This document shows, piece after piece, positions 1 to 5,895 of a stretch of DNA of 22,097 bases. The stretch's first letter is position 1; each line of letters begins with the position of its first letter. The stretch spans positions 1 through 22,097 of the forward strand of contig JBFWML010000037.1 of the NCBI GenBank assembly GCA_050251635.1. Direction: 5' to 3'. The notes under the pieces are model-generated. The model made no database searches. It had not been told where the DNA came from and saw only the letters and a list, made by a program, of their open reading frames with translations. This DNA comes from JBFWML01 sp050251635. Its GTDB lineage: Bacteria; Campylobacterota; Campylobacteria; Campylobacterales; SZUA-545. The translations under genes and the position numbers were made by a program.

Positions 1-1
1 A

Positions 2-709
2 GAGAATGCGACCATAAAGGAAGAAAACAAGGAGCTGCGACAAAATCTATTTCAGGTCGTCTCAAACATCCAGCAGTCCCAAGTAAACAATACGTTCAAC
101 GCTCCACTAGAGGCGTGGTCTAGATTGCTTGGGGTCGTTCCAGCAAAAGAGCCAAAAGACGAAGCAATGCCTGAAGAAACGCCTTCACCAGAAACAGCGA
201 CTCAAGGGCAATCTAGAGAAGAGGAATTCAGACAAAGGAGCCGCCTGCGACGATCGGCAGAAGAAATTGGTCTACGGAAATTTATCGCTGGTCTTTCTCT
301 GCCTGAGTCCTCGATTATTTACGGCGCAGAGTTTTCAACTGCATTTCATGGGATCGACCCGATCATGGAACGTCGAGTGGTATTTGATTGCTTTTTGAAG
401 GGGACAGATGTTGAGCGGTTTGTCGAGGTGCGGCACCGTGACATGACCAGTCCGATGGCTATGGATAGCCTCTACATCATGCTGTCAAAAATTAACCTTT
501 ATCGGCAGGCAAAAAACACAAATGCGGAGTTGATCTTGGTTCTTGTGTCAACCGATTTCGATCAGGAGTCACGCGCCGGTCGTTACGAACGACTTCTTGA
601 TTCATTCCAACCAGCAATCGCAAACAAGCTATTGCGTATCGAGCATGTTCAGGTAGCGCAAGAAGAAGCACAAAAAGCAATTGAAGAGCGGCGGTCGAGT
701 CTATTTTGA
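2..709 (+). CDS. Partial coiled-coil protein with possible restriction-endonuclease-like fold (5' end outside window)
   Basis: The frame is open from the first base, so the gene is cut by the window edge and 235 codons remain. The visible amino terminus (about residues 1-30) is rich in E, K, Q, L and N with heptad-like spacing, as in a coiled coil. A charged, proline-rich linker follows (about residues 45-85). The compact carboxy-terminal domain carries an E in AEFSTAF, a D in VVFDCFL (codon 386-388) and FVEVRH (Glu codon 425-427). The order E...D...E-x-R followed by a hydrophobic strand (AELILVLVST) recalls the PD-(D/E)XK nuclease core with Arg in place of Lys; this is inference from pattern only. 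I do not recognise the family. It could equally be a non-catalytic structural protein. No partner gene is visible on this side. Confidence 0.7.
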   Translation, partial: ENATIKEENKELRQNLFQVVSNIQQSQVNNTFNAPLEAWSRLLGVVPAKEPKDEAMPEETPSPETATQGQSREEEFRQRSRLRRSAEEIGLRKFIAGLSLPESSIIYGAEFSTAFHGIDPIMERRVVFDCFLKGTDVERFVEVRHRDMTSPMAMDSLYIMLSKINLYRQAKNTNAELILVLVSTDFDQESRAGRYERLLDSFQPAIANKLLRIEHVQVAQEEAQKAIEERRSSLF

Positions 710-843
710 CTGCAACAGTTCTAGTTCGCTACCCCACCGAGAAAAGAAAGAGGTGGGAAGCAGGTGCAAGTTGTTTTTTAATAAATAATGTGAAAATTGG
801 ATTCATTCAGTTTACCAATGAGAACCCATTGATCGCTTGAACC

Positions 844-1104
844 CTAAGACGGAAGCAGTCCCTGAATTTCAACCCCCAACGCCTTCGCAATCTTATAAAG
901 CTGCTCAAGATTAAAGTGGGTTTTGGCCGATCCATTTTCTGCGCGGGACATAAAAGCGGCTGACTTTTGCCCGATCACCAATGACAATTCCAGTTGGCTA
1001 ACGCCCTTTGCCAGACGGGCTTGCTTGACATTCTGACCAATTTGCCGGTGAAACTCTTCGATCTCTTCTTTGCTTGCTATCTCCGGGATGCTCAAAAGCG
1101 CCAT
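844..1104 (-). CDS. XRE-family HTH transcriptional regulator
   Basis: This is an 86-aa single-domain DNA-binding protein. Residues ~20-75 form a Cro/C1-type helix-turn-helix (IGQNVKQARLAKGVSQLEL, then the recognition-helix region QKSAAFMSRAENG and NLEQLYKIAKALGV), which is the usual size for a stand-alone XRE repressor. I chose the ATG at 1104 because AGG lies 7 bases upstream of it; the TTG codon directly before it would be too close to that site. It is divergent from a secreted lipoprotein gene, and a 9-bp perfect inverted repeat lies between the two. The likely role is local repression of itself and/or the lipoprotein; this is inferred from layout. It could alternatively be the antitoxin-like remnant of a mobile element, but no toxin is adjacent. 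Confidence 0.85.
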   Translation of the reverse strand: MALLSIPEIASKEEIEEFHRQIGQNVKQARLAKGVSQLELSLVIGQKSAAFMSRAENGSAKTHFNLEQLYKIAKALGVEIQGLLPS

Positions 1105-1134
1105 CAAAATACCTGTTTGTTTTAGTTTTGCTTA

Positions 1135-1163
1135 ATCATAAAAACCTATAATCCATCTGTCTA
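1135..1163 (-). promoter_or_regulatory. Sigma70-type promoter of the XRE regulator
   Basis: Read on the minus strand, TAGACA (1163-1158) and TATGAT (1140-1135) are separated by exactly 17 bases. Each matches the consensus at five of six positions. The start would fall near 1128, giving a short leader before the ATG at 1104. The inverted repeat at 1166-1190 sits 2 bases beyond the -35 box, well placed for autoregulation. On the plus strand, TATAAT at 1147-1152 could be the -10 box for the lipoprotein gene, but I see no good -35 for it. Confidence 0.55.
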
Positions 1164-1165
1164 TC

Positions 1166-1190
1166 ACTTATAGATCATTGCTCTATAAGT
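1166..1190. promoter_or_regulatory. Perfect 9-bp inverted repeat, probable operator
   Basis: ACTTATAGA (1166-1174) and its exact reverse complement TCTATAAGT (1182-1190) are separated by a 7-base spacer. The centre-to-centre spacing of the arms is 16 bases, about one and a half helical turns. The element lies between the XRE promoter and the ribosome-binding site of the divergent lipoprotein gene. A dimeric XRE protein bound here could block the lipoprotein transcript and act on its own promoter. The repeat is seen directly; binding is inferred. Confidence 0.6.
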
Positions 1191-1215
1191 CAATCACTAC
1201 TTTGAAGGAGTCACC

Positions 1216-1932
1216 ATGAAACCTCTACTTGCCGGGGTTCTGGCTTTACTATTGCTGCTCGGCGGTTGCGGCAGTTCCGGCGGGGGTGATTCGTCCAAAG
1301 GAGACAATGGCAGCATTGACGATGGCGGCGGCATCACCGGAAACTGTGTTCCGGGTTCTTCTACCGCTCAAGGGCGGCTTTGCGGGCTGAAAGGCACATT
1401 GGATTTAACCGTCACATGGCGGCTGATCGGCGAAACCACCCATGATGTCATGGTCTTTAGGGATGACCCAATCTATTACGACGGCGATTATTATCTGGAG
1501 GGCGACGTGAGTATCACGGCCAACGGCTCCACGTCATCCGCTTCTTTGGCTTGCATGGACATTACCAGCGTTAGCGCCGCCAATCCCTATTGGTGCATGA
1601 TTACATTTACAAGCGGCGATGCGAACTCCTACGCCTTTACCAAAACCGGAAGCGTTGTTTCGGGTCTTTACGCCTTTGCCTATGACGGCGAAAACCCGCT
1701 TTACGAAGTGTTGTACGACACCAACGGCGACATTAGCGGAACCTACAGCGCCACCGTTTCCAAGTCGGCCAATATGCTGGCGGGTGGTTTTGTTTCTTTG
1801 GAGGACAAAGAGCGGGCAACCAGACAGATAGCCGATCGGGTTCGCGTTGCAGCCAGCCAAAAGCAGGCGGCGGATGTTGAAGCGGAGCTTGCGGAGAAGT
1901 TGAGGGGGTTTGTTTCTAGAGACAAACGCTAA
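1216..1932 (+). CDS. Exported lipoprotein of unknown function
   Basis: The 238-aa product begins with a typical lipoprotein signal: Lys at position 2, a run of leucines, and the lipobox LGGC with the acylated Cys at 18. A glycine/serine/aspartate-rich tether (about residues 19-45) follows. The body (about 50-190) has alternating polar and aromatic residues, two cysteine pairs and many short strand-like segments, suggesting a beta-rich extracytoplasmic domain. The last ~40 residues turn strongly charged and probably helical (EDKERATRQIADRVR onward). GGAG lies 6 bases before the ATG. No family is recognised. Its placement opposite an XRE regulator suggests regulated surface expression. The DNA is less G+C-rich than the core genes downstream. 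Confidence 0.8.
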   Translation: MKPLLAGVLALLLLLGGCGSSGGGDSSKGDNGSIDDGGGITGNCVPGSSTAQGRLCGLKGTLDLTVTWRLIGETTHDVMVFRDDPIYYDGDYYLEGDVSITANGSTSSASLACMDITSVSAANPYWCMITFTSGDANSYAFTKTGSVVSGLYAFAYDGENPLYEVLYDTNGDISGTYSATVSKSANMLAGGFVSLEDKERATRQIADRVRVAASQKQAADVEAELAEKLRGFVSRDKR

Positions 1933-1974
1933 AAATAGGGTAAGATTCAGCCACTACGACCACAAAGGAAGCCC

Positions 1975-2202
1975 ATGCAAACGATTACGCTGCGGGTTAA
2001 TGAACGATCACTCGATCATGTGATGTGGCTGCTGAATTCCTTGCCCAAACAAGAGGTGGAAATTCTCTCCGATGCGATTGTGTTGGAGGGAATCAAACCC
2101 GATGATTCCGACTTCGGATTTATTGAGGAGGCCCGAAAACGGCGCAAAGAGGGCGAAGGCACCGTCACCCTCCAAGCCGCAATGGACGAGCTGAACGCAT
2201 GA
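1975..2202 (+). CDS. Antitoxin of a RelE/ParE-type toxin-antitoxin pair
   Basis: This is a 75-aa protein with a short strand at the amino terminus (MQTITLRVNERSL), a helical middle, and an acidic/basic carboxy-terminal tail (FIEEARKRRKEGEG to AAMDELNA) of the sort that wraps and neutralises a RelE-fold toxin. Its stop overlaps the toxin start in an ATGA at 2199-2202, so the two are translationally coupled. AAAGGA lies 7 bases upstream of the ATG. Small antitoxins of this build commonly autorepress their operon, but no clear operator is visible in the 42 bases upstream. The assignment rests mainly on its partner; the fold is not diagnosed directly. Confidence 0.8.
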   Translation: MQTITLRVNERSLDHVMWLLNSLPKQEVEILSDAIVLEGIKPDDSDFGFIEEARKRRKEGEGTVTLQAAMDELNA

Positions 2203-2447
2203 GGGTTGAGCTTCAAAAAAGCGCCCTCAAAGACCTCAAATCCCTAGACAAGCCCCTTAGGCAAAGAATCCTCCAAGAAATAGCCACCCTCGAAAACCTG
2301 CCCGAACTGCCCAATATCAAAAAACTGACTAACCACTATCCACCCTTTCGGATGCGTGTGGGTGAATATCGGGTGCTTTTTGATGTGGAGGGGGATTTGC
2401 TCATTGTGGTGAACGTGAAACACCGGAGCGAGGCTTATAAGAAATGA
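2199..2447 (+). CDS. RelE/ParE-superfamily mRNA interferase-type toxin
   Basis: The 82-aa length and layout match RelE-fold toxins: an amino-terminal helical hairpin (KSALKDLKSLDKPLRQRIL), then KKLTNHYPPFRMRVGEYRVLF with the family's R-x-G-x-YR core, then strand LLIVVNVKHRSEAY. The basic residues K41/K42, R51, R53, R58 and R76 and terminal Y80 correspond in position to residues used by RelE toxins to cut mRNA on the ribosome. Nothing is truncated, so the pair is probably functional. Without structural comparison I cannot tell ribosome-dependent RelE activity from ParE-type gyrase poisoning, though the R...Y residues favour RelE. Confidence 0.88.
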   Translation: MRVELQKSALKDLKSLDKPLRQRILQEIATLENLPELPNIKKLTNHYPPFRMRVGEYRVLFDVEGDLLIVVNVKHRSEAYKK

Positions 2448-2700
2448 GGAAGCTCATCTTTATTCTTTCATCGCTTGTGAAAAGTTGCTTGGTCGCATTT
2501 CTGCACATAAAACAAGAAAAAGTTATCCTACCTCCTTGCATCATCTCAAAGTCGCCATGAGGAAGGATGTTTTTGGGGAGTTGATTGAATACACATCGAC
2601 AGTTTCCTGTGAGGCGATCGGGGTCGATCGGCTTCAGGATAGATGCCCCTGTTTCCTTTAGAACTGCCAAAATTTAAAATGAGCGTAAAGGAGTTTAACC

Positions 2701-3123
2701 TTGATAGGAAGAGCTGAAGACAAGGAAAAACTAATGTCAATGAGGAAGGCCTACCTTTTACCGTTTGACGTGTTGAGCAGCCTTGAAGAGTTTGGGCAGC
2801 ATTTGACCGATATGCTTAATAGTGGTATGCATATACAAAATGGTCAGATGGCTTCCGAAAAAGAAACGGTAGAGAAGTTGGAACGTTTTCGAATTGAGGT
2901 CCGTATAAGAGAGCATACCCCACCGCATTTCCACGCTGTTTCTGGAAAAGATAGTGCCTCATTCAGAATTGATAATGGAGAGCTATTGGAAAGTTCAGGA
3001 CTTAAGCCAAAAGAGATCAGAAAAATTAAAGACTGGTTTATGAGTTCGAAAGATACATTGATTGAAGTGTGGAATAAAACAAGGCCGGATGATTGCCCTG
3101 TTGGGAAAATACATTTATCGTGA
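2701..3123 (+). CDS. DUF4160 domain protein
   Basis: The 140-aa product has a carboxy-terminal DUF4160 domain (about residues 62-130). The diagnostic core is IREHTPPHFHAVSGKDSASF, followed by DNGELLESS and the helix KIKDWFMSSKDTLIEVW. The amino-terminal ~55 residues are an extra, poorly conserved extension. I start it at TTG 2701 because AAAGGAG (2687-2693) is perfectly spaced 7 bases before it; ATG 2734 and ATG 2740 are alternatives with weaker sites. DUF4160 proteins are usually encoded beside a DUF2442 protein in what is thought to be a toxin-antitoxin-like pair, but no DUF2442 partner is visible on either side. Its biochemical role is unknown. The DNA is A+T-rich, consistent with acquisition. 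Confidence 0.75.
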   Translation: MIGRAEDKEKLMSMRKAYLLPFDVLSSLEEFGQHLTDMLNSGMHIQNGQMASEKETVEKLERFRIEVRIREHTPPHFHAVSGKDSASFRIDNGELLESSGLKPKEIRKIKDWFMSSKDTLIEVWNKTRPDDCPVGKIHLS

Positions 3124-3200
3124 TGAGAAAACGGGGGAGGAGGAAAAATGAGAAAAATGAAAAATGGGGACAGGCTACTTTTCCAGTCTATATCCATTCA

Positions 3201-3227
3201 TTGCCATTTCACCATGTTTGATATAAT
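3201..3227 (+). promoter_or_regulatory. Promoter of the vapB-like antitoxin
   Basis: TTGCCA (3201-3206) and a perfect TATAAT (3222-3227) are 15 bases apart, slightly short of the 17-base optimum. A start near 3234 would leave a leader of about 20 bases that contains AAAGGAG (3241-3247), five bases before the ATG at 3253. Confidence 0.5.
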
Positions 3228-3252
3228 GCACCCCAAAGCCAAAGGAGCCAGC

Positions 3253-3480
3253 ATGGGTGTTTTGGAGCTGATCGAACGCTACGAATCGCTTCCGGCGGAC
3301 AAGCAGGGCGAGGTTTTGGACTTTGTGGAATTTTTGACCAAGCAGACACAAAGCGCCACTGGTGAAAAAGCAGGGGTTTCATCTCCCGGCAAAAGCGTGA
3401 ACTTTTCAGACTACCCGGTTGCTGCGTTTCAAGGGATCGACCCCATCAGCTATCAGCGGCAGATGCGCGATGAGTGGTAG
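3253..3480 (+). CDS. DUF2281/VapB-type antitoxin (toxin partner truncated)
   Basis: The 75-aa protein opens with GVLELIERYESLPADKQGEV followed by LDFVEFL, the hallmark helix pair of DUF2281/VapB-like antitoxins. Its tail (NFSDYPVAAFQGIDPISYQR) resembles the toxin-binding end of such proteins. I place the start at ATG 3253, next to AAAGGAG; a longer upstream reading would begin inside the promoter. Its last codons overlap an ATG at 3470 that opens a PIN-domain reading frame, the standard vapB-vapC arrangement. That toxin frame is broken off almost at once, leaving an orphan antitoxin. It may still act by binding DNA or toxins from other loci; this is inference. Confidence 0.8.
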   Translation: MGVLELIERYESLPADKQGEVLDFVEFLTKQTQSATGEKAGVSSPGKSVNFSDYPVAAFQGIDPISYQRQMRDEW

Positions 3481-3541
3481 ATTTCTTTTAGATACCAACG
3501 CAATTATTTGCGCCCCATCAACGATTCATAGGGCAGTTTAA
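3470..3541 (+). pseudogene. VapC (PIN-domain) toxin remnant, first ~13 codons only
   Basis: The frame opened by ATG 3470, overlapping the end of the antitoxin, encodes MSGRFLLDTNAII. The motif LLDTN(A)II is the signature first strand of PIN-domain ribonucleases and contains the first catalytic aspartate. After about base 3508 the similarity ends, the next ten codons are unrelated, and TAA follows at 3539-3541. From 3504 the DNA is instead the 3' end of the oppositely oriented higA gene. A normal VapC would be about 130 aa. The remnant therefore marks a deletion or recombination junction near 3504-3510. Confidence 0.75.
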
Positions 3542-3860
3542 GCTGGTGGTGCAGATTGCGGATCATGCTGAGCGAAAGCTGCCGTTTGCGGTTGAGTACT
3601 TCGGAAACCTTCGATCGTGAGCCGATGACCGGCGTTAAATCTTTGTCCGTTAGCCCCATCTGCTCCATTCTAAAGCGGATCGCCTCTATTGGGTCGCAGG
3701 CGGGAATGGGAAAATGGATGGCTTCATAGTGTTCAATCAAGGTGGCTAGAATTTCCAGCTCGTCCCCTTCGGCGCTGCCCGCTTGGGCATCCATCAAGGC
3801 TTCTGCCCGCATGAGCGCCGCTTCGTAGTCGGCTTCGGTTTTGATGGGTCGGATGTTCAT
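3504..3860 (-). CDS. higA: HigA-type antitoxin (XRE domain), toxin partner truncated
   Basis: The 118-aa protein matches the HigA layout: a helical amino-terminal domain (MNIRPIKTEADYEAALMRAE, then GDELEILATLIEHYE) and a Cro-like helix-turn-helix (MGLTDKDLTPVIGSRSKVSE, VLNRKRQLSLSMIRNLH) near residues 65-110. The ATG at 3858-3860 lies directly after the stop codon of the truncated higB reading frame, and GGAGG lies inside the end of that frame, as in intact higBA operons where the toxin comes first. Because the 5' half of higB is gone, the native promoter should be gone too. How, or whether, this gene is now transcribed is unclear. It converges on the vapC remnant. Confidence 0.85.
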   Translation of the reverse strand: MNIRPIKTEADYEAALMRAEALMDAQAGSAEGDELEILATLIEHYEAIHFPIPACDPIEAIRFRMEQMGLTDKDLTPVIGSRSKVSEVLNRKRQLSLSMIRNLHHQLKLPYESLMGRK

Positions 3861-3983
3861 TTAGACCTCCTCGGCGTTAATCTTGTCGTATTCAGCATGG
3901 GTGCCGACAAAACGGATGTAAACAATAGCGTACGGGTAGTTGATTTTAACAATCGGACGGTGTTTATTGCCGTCGATGTAAAA
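3861..3983 (-). pseudogene. higB: HigB toxin, amino-terminal half missing
   Basis: Reading toward higA, the frame encodes FYIDGNKHRPIVKINYPYAI followed by VYIRFVGTHAEYDKINAEEV. This is the unmistakable carboxy-terminal half of HigB, whose family has a G-N-K-x-R-x-I-V core and an IRFVGTHAEYDKI ending. Intact HigB is ~95-100 aa; only about 40 residues remain. Upstream of about 3983 the reading continues without a stop but gives unrelated sequence that runs into the leader of the divergent gene starting at 4039, so the toxin's first strands and helices are lost. The remnant should not fold into an active ribosome-dependent RNase. Confidence 0.8.
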
Positions 3984-4038
3984 CCTCCTCCGGAACCTTT
4001 TTTGCTTGCCAATCGCCAAAGCCGCAAAGGAAAAGCCC

Positions 4039-4497
4039 ATGACCATTCACGAAGGCATCCCGATTGGTTCGCTCAAGCCGCTGGAGCCGCCCAAAGCCGT
4101 GCTGCCCACGCCAAAGCTGCCCGAATTCAAAGAGCCCTCGGCTGAAGAGACTGCTGCGGGGATTGCGCGGCAAAACCGCGTCAAGGCGCACATGGTTTTT
4201 GAGGTGAACGGCAGGGTGATCGGCGTGCATTTTCAAGACGGTTTTACCACCTTTCAAAGCGGGTTTGCCGCCGAGGCCGTGAATGAGGCCAAAGCCCAAG
4301 CGGCGCGACTGGGTTACGATGGCGAAGCGGGAGCGGATTTTGTGGCCCAAGCCATTACGCAGGCGCTCAAAACGCGCTTTGGTTCGCAGGTTCAGGCCCG
4401 CGCCTATGATGCGGCGCAAGCCCCCACGCGGGGCGAGATTTTTGCGCAGTGGTTTGGTGCGCAAGAGCGGGGCAATCAGGTGAATCTAAGGGGCTGA
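4039..4497 (+). CDS. Hypothetical protein
   Basis: The 152-aa product is not recognised. Residues 1-45 are rich in proline, lysine and glutamate (KPLEPPKAVLPTPKLPEFKE) and probably disordered. A short beta-hairpin-like stretch (HMVFEVNGRVIGVHFQDG) follows, then a helical half rich in alanine. There is no signal peptide or membrane segment. The ATG at 4039 is chosen over an upstream in-frame ATG at 4006 because AAAGGA is 8 bases before it. It is the first gene with the G+C-rich codon use of the rest of the window, so it probably marks the core side of the accessory boundary. Its last 12 bases overlap the convergent methyltransferase gene. Confidence 0.7.
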   Translation: MTIHEGIPIGSLKPLEPPKAVLPTPKLPEFKEPSAEETAAGIARQNRVKAHMVFEVNGRVIGVHFQDGFTTFQSGFAAEAVNEAKAQAARLGYDGEAGADFVAQAITQALKTRFGSQVQARAYDAAQAPTRGEIFAQWFGAQERGNQVNLRG

Positions 4498-5115
4498 AAA
4501 CAGCGCCAGATTCCTGCCCAGTTGCGGCGGCGCCAGATCAAAGCGCTGCGCCAGAAAAGCAAAAGTGCGGGGCGAATAAAAGGCCGTATGGGTGCGATCA
4601 CGCACATAGTGCCAGCTTTCAAAGGGGCGTTCGCTGACGCGAAAGGCGGTCATAATGCCCAAAACCCCGCCGGATTTGAGCGCGCCGAGCATCTGCTTGA
4701 AGGCTTCGGCGGGGCGGTGAAAATGCTCCGCCGCTTCGCTGCAAACCACAAAATCATAGCGGCGTTCGAGCCGATCGGCCCGTGCTTCATAGAAGGGGTC
4801 GTAACCGCAAACTTCATAACCAGCCTCCCTAAATAGCTCCATCAGCGCCGATCCTGCGCCGCATCCGAAATCCAGCCCGATCGCGCCGGGGTTTAACCGG
4901 GCGCGCACGCTTTCGTACAGCGGCGCGACAAAGCGGCGGTAACCCGCGTCTTCGGGGCGGTTTTGGTGGCGGTCGTATTCGGCTTTTTCTTCGGCGGCGG
5001 CGGGCAGATCGGCCGGGTGCATAAAGACCAGATCGCAAAGCGCGCAGTGCAGATAACGGCGTTGATAAGCGGTGCAAAAATCCGCCGCCTCAGCGCCGCA
5101 AAGAGGGCAGGTCAC
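4486..5115 (-). CDS. Zinc-ribbon class I SAM-dependent methyltransferase
   Basis: This 209-aa cytoplasmic enzyme has an amino-terminal treble-clef/zinc-ribbon-like element (C3-x2-C6 and C24-x2-C27) ahead of a Rossmann methyltransferase domain. The SAM-binding motif I is IGLDFGCGAG (residues 79-88), with an acidic residue ending strand 2 at GYDP (~104-107) and VVCSEAAEHFHRP as motif II/post-II. The layout resembles Methyltransf_23 proteins with a putative zinc-binding amino terminus, which modify small molecules, sugars or proteins; the substrate cannot be read from sequence. It starts with GTG at 5115, only three bases after the fecR-like stop, so it is the last gene of the envelope operon and probably translationally coupled. 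No strong Shine-Dalgarno site is visible. Confidence 0.85.
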   Translation of the reverse strand: MTCPLCGAEAADFCTAYQRRYLHCALCDLVFMHPADLPAAAEEKAEYDRHQNRPEDAGYRRFVAPLYESVRARLNPGAIGLDFGCGAGSALMELFREAGYEVCGYDPFYEARADRLERRYDFVVCSEAAEHFHRPAEAFKQMLGALKSGGVLGIMTAFRVSERPFESWHYVRDRTHTAFYSPRTFAFLAQRFDLAPPQLGRNLALFSAP

Positions 5116-5118
5116 GGG

Positions 5119-5859
5119 CTAGCGGCTTGGGTCGAGGAAGGCCCGGTAGCGCACAAAGGCCGCTTCCTGTTCGGGCGTGATGGGCCGCTCGATCGCCTGA
5201 CCGTCTTGAAGCGAAAGGGCGGCACCGGGCTGGAGCGTTACGCTCTTGACGTAGGCCTGAAACTCCAACTCCTGCTTTTTCCGGTAGGCGGTAAAGTCGC
5301 CGTTCAGGCGGTCTTTAAAGGCTTCGTAGGCTTGCAGCTCGGCCTCGATCGCCGACTTTGCAACGGCTTTAAAGTGCTCGAACTCGCCCTTAAGCGCCCC
5401 CACCTCTACCGCGCCGGCTTTGAGCAGCACCGCCTCTTCGCGCTCACCGGCTTGAACGATAAACTCCGTGCCGCGCACGCCGATCAGCGCCGTTTTGGTG
5501 CGGACGCGAAAGCTTTGCGGCGCAACGGCCTTAAGGGCTGCGGTGGCGCTTTTGAGCGGTTCAATCAAAAAAAAGCTCTCGCCCAGCGCCTGCATGGCGG
5601 TGTTTGTGTCTTCGATCAGAAGTTTCGAGCGCGGCCCCACCACCGCCCTTGAGCCGTTTTCCCAGCGCAGGGCGACGGTGCCTTCGCGGGTCATCACCAG
5701 CATATTTTGCGCCAGCGCGTCGCCTGCTTGCGGGACGCTTTTGGTGCGGCCGGTTGCATCGACGATCAGCGCTTCCCCCTCCACGGCAATCACGGTGGCG
5801 ATCGCGGCGTGGCTTAGGGTGGCGAGCAAAAACGATAAAAAAAGCGTGCGTAAGGTCAT
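5119..5859 (-). CDS. Exported FecR-domain protein
   Basis: The 246-aa protein starts with a signal peptide (MTLRTLFLSFLLATLSHAAIA). The FecR domain occupies about residues 22-150: the strand VIAVEGEALIVDATGR, the AGDAL segment, the repeated beta motif MTREGTVALRWENGSRAVVG, and the conserved FRVRTKTALIGVRGTEFIV. A helical, charged stretch (about 155-215) follows and ends in a short proline-rich tail. Unlike anti-sigma FecR of iron-siderophore systems there is no transmembrane anchor or sigma-factor partner, so it probably acts as a periplasmic binding or scaffold domain. It sits between LPP20-type lipoproteins and a methyltransferase in one minus-strand operon. A stable hairpin separates it from the upstream gene. 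Confidence 0.85.
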   Translation of the reverse strand: MTLRTLFLSFLLATLSHAAIATVIAVEGEALIVDATGRTKSVPQAGDALAQNMLVMTREGTVALRWENGSRAVVGPRSKLLIEDTNTAMQALGESFFLIEPLKSATAALKAVAPQSFRVRTKTALIGVRGTEFIVQAGEREEAVLLKAGAVEVGALKGEFEHFKAVAKSAIEAELQAYEAFKDRLNGDFTAYRKKQELEFQAYVKSVTLQPGAALSLQDGQAIERPITPEQEAAFVRYRAFLDPSR

Positions 5860-5873
5860 GGGGTTCTTTGGGG

Positions 5874-5889
5874 GCGGGCCGAAGCCCGC
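5874..5889 (-). other. Intercistronic cUUCGg hairpin
   Basis: In the minus-strand transcript GCGGGC-UUCG-GCCCGC folds into a perfect 6-bp stem closed by C-G around a UUCG tetraloop, an exceptionally stable RNA element. It begins 6 bases after the stop of the upstream LPP20-type gene and ends 14 bases before the fecR-like ATG. With no U-tract it is unlikely to be a strong intrinsic terminator. An mRNA-stability or processing element that sets the ratio of the lipoproteins to the downstream genes is more plausible; this is inference. Confidence 0.6.
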
Positions 5890-5895
5890 GGGGAT

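Noticed and set aside
710..843. Hairpin CCCACC/GGTGGG after the first gene as an intrinsic terminator
   Set aside because: Only 6 bp with a 13-base loop, and the T-run is about 10 bases beyond the stem; too weak to call.
2444..2560. A 38-codon frame (MRKLIFILSSLVKS...) whose ATG overlaps the RelE stop
   Set aside because: The overlap and hydrophobic start are suggestive, but there is no ribosome site of its own beyond coupling, no recognisable family, and the frame is short enough to be chance. The 2448-2700 gap otherwise shows only the ribosome site of the next gene.
2401..2670. An 89-codon minus-strand frame across the gap after the RelE toxin
   Set aside because: It starts with TTG without a ribosome site, overlaps the conserved RelE end in antisense and matches no family I know.
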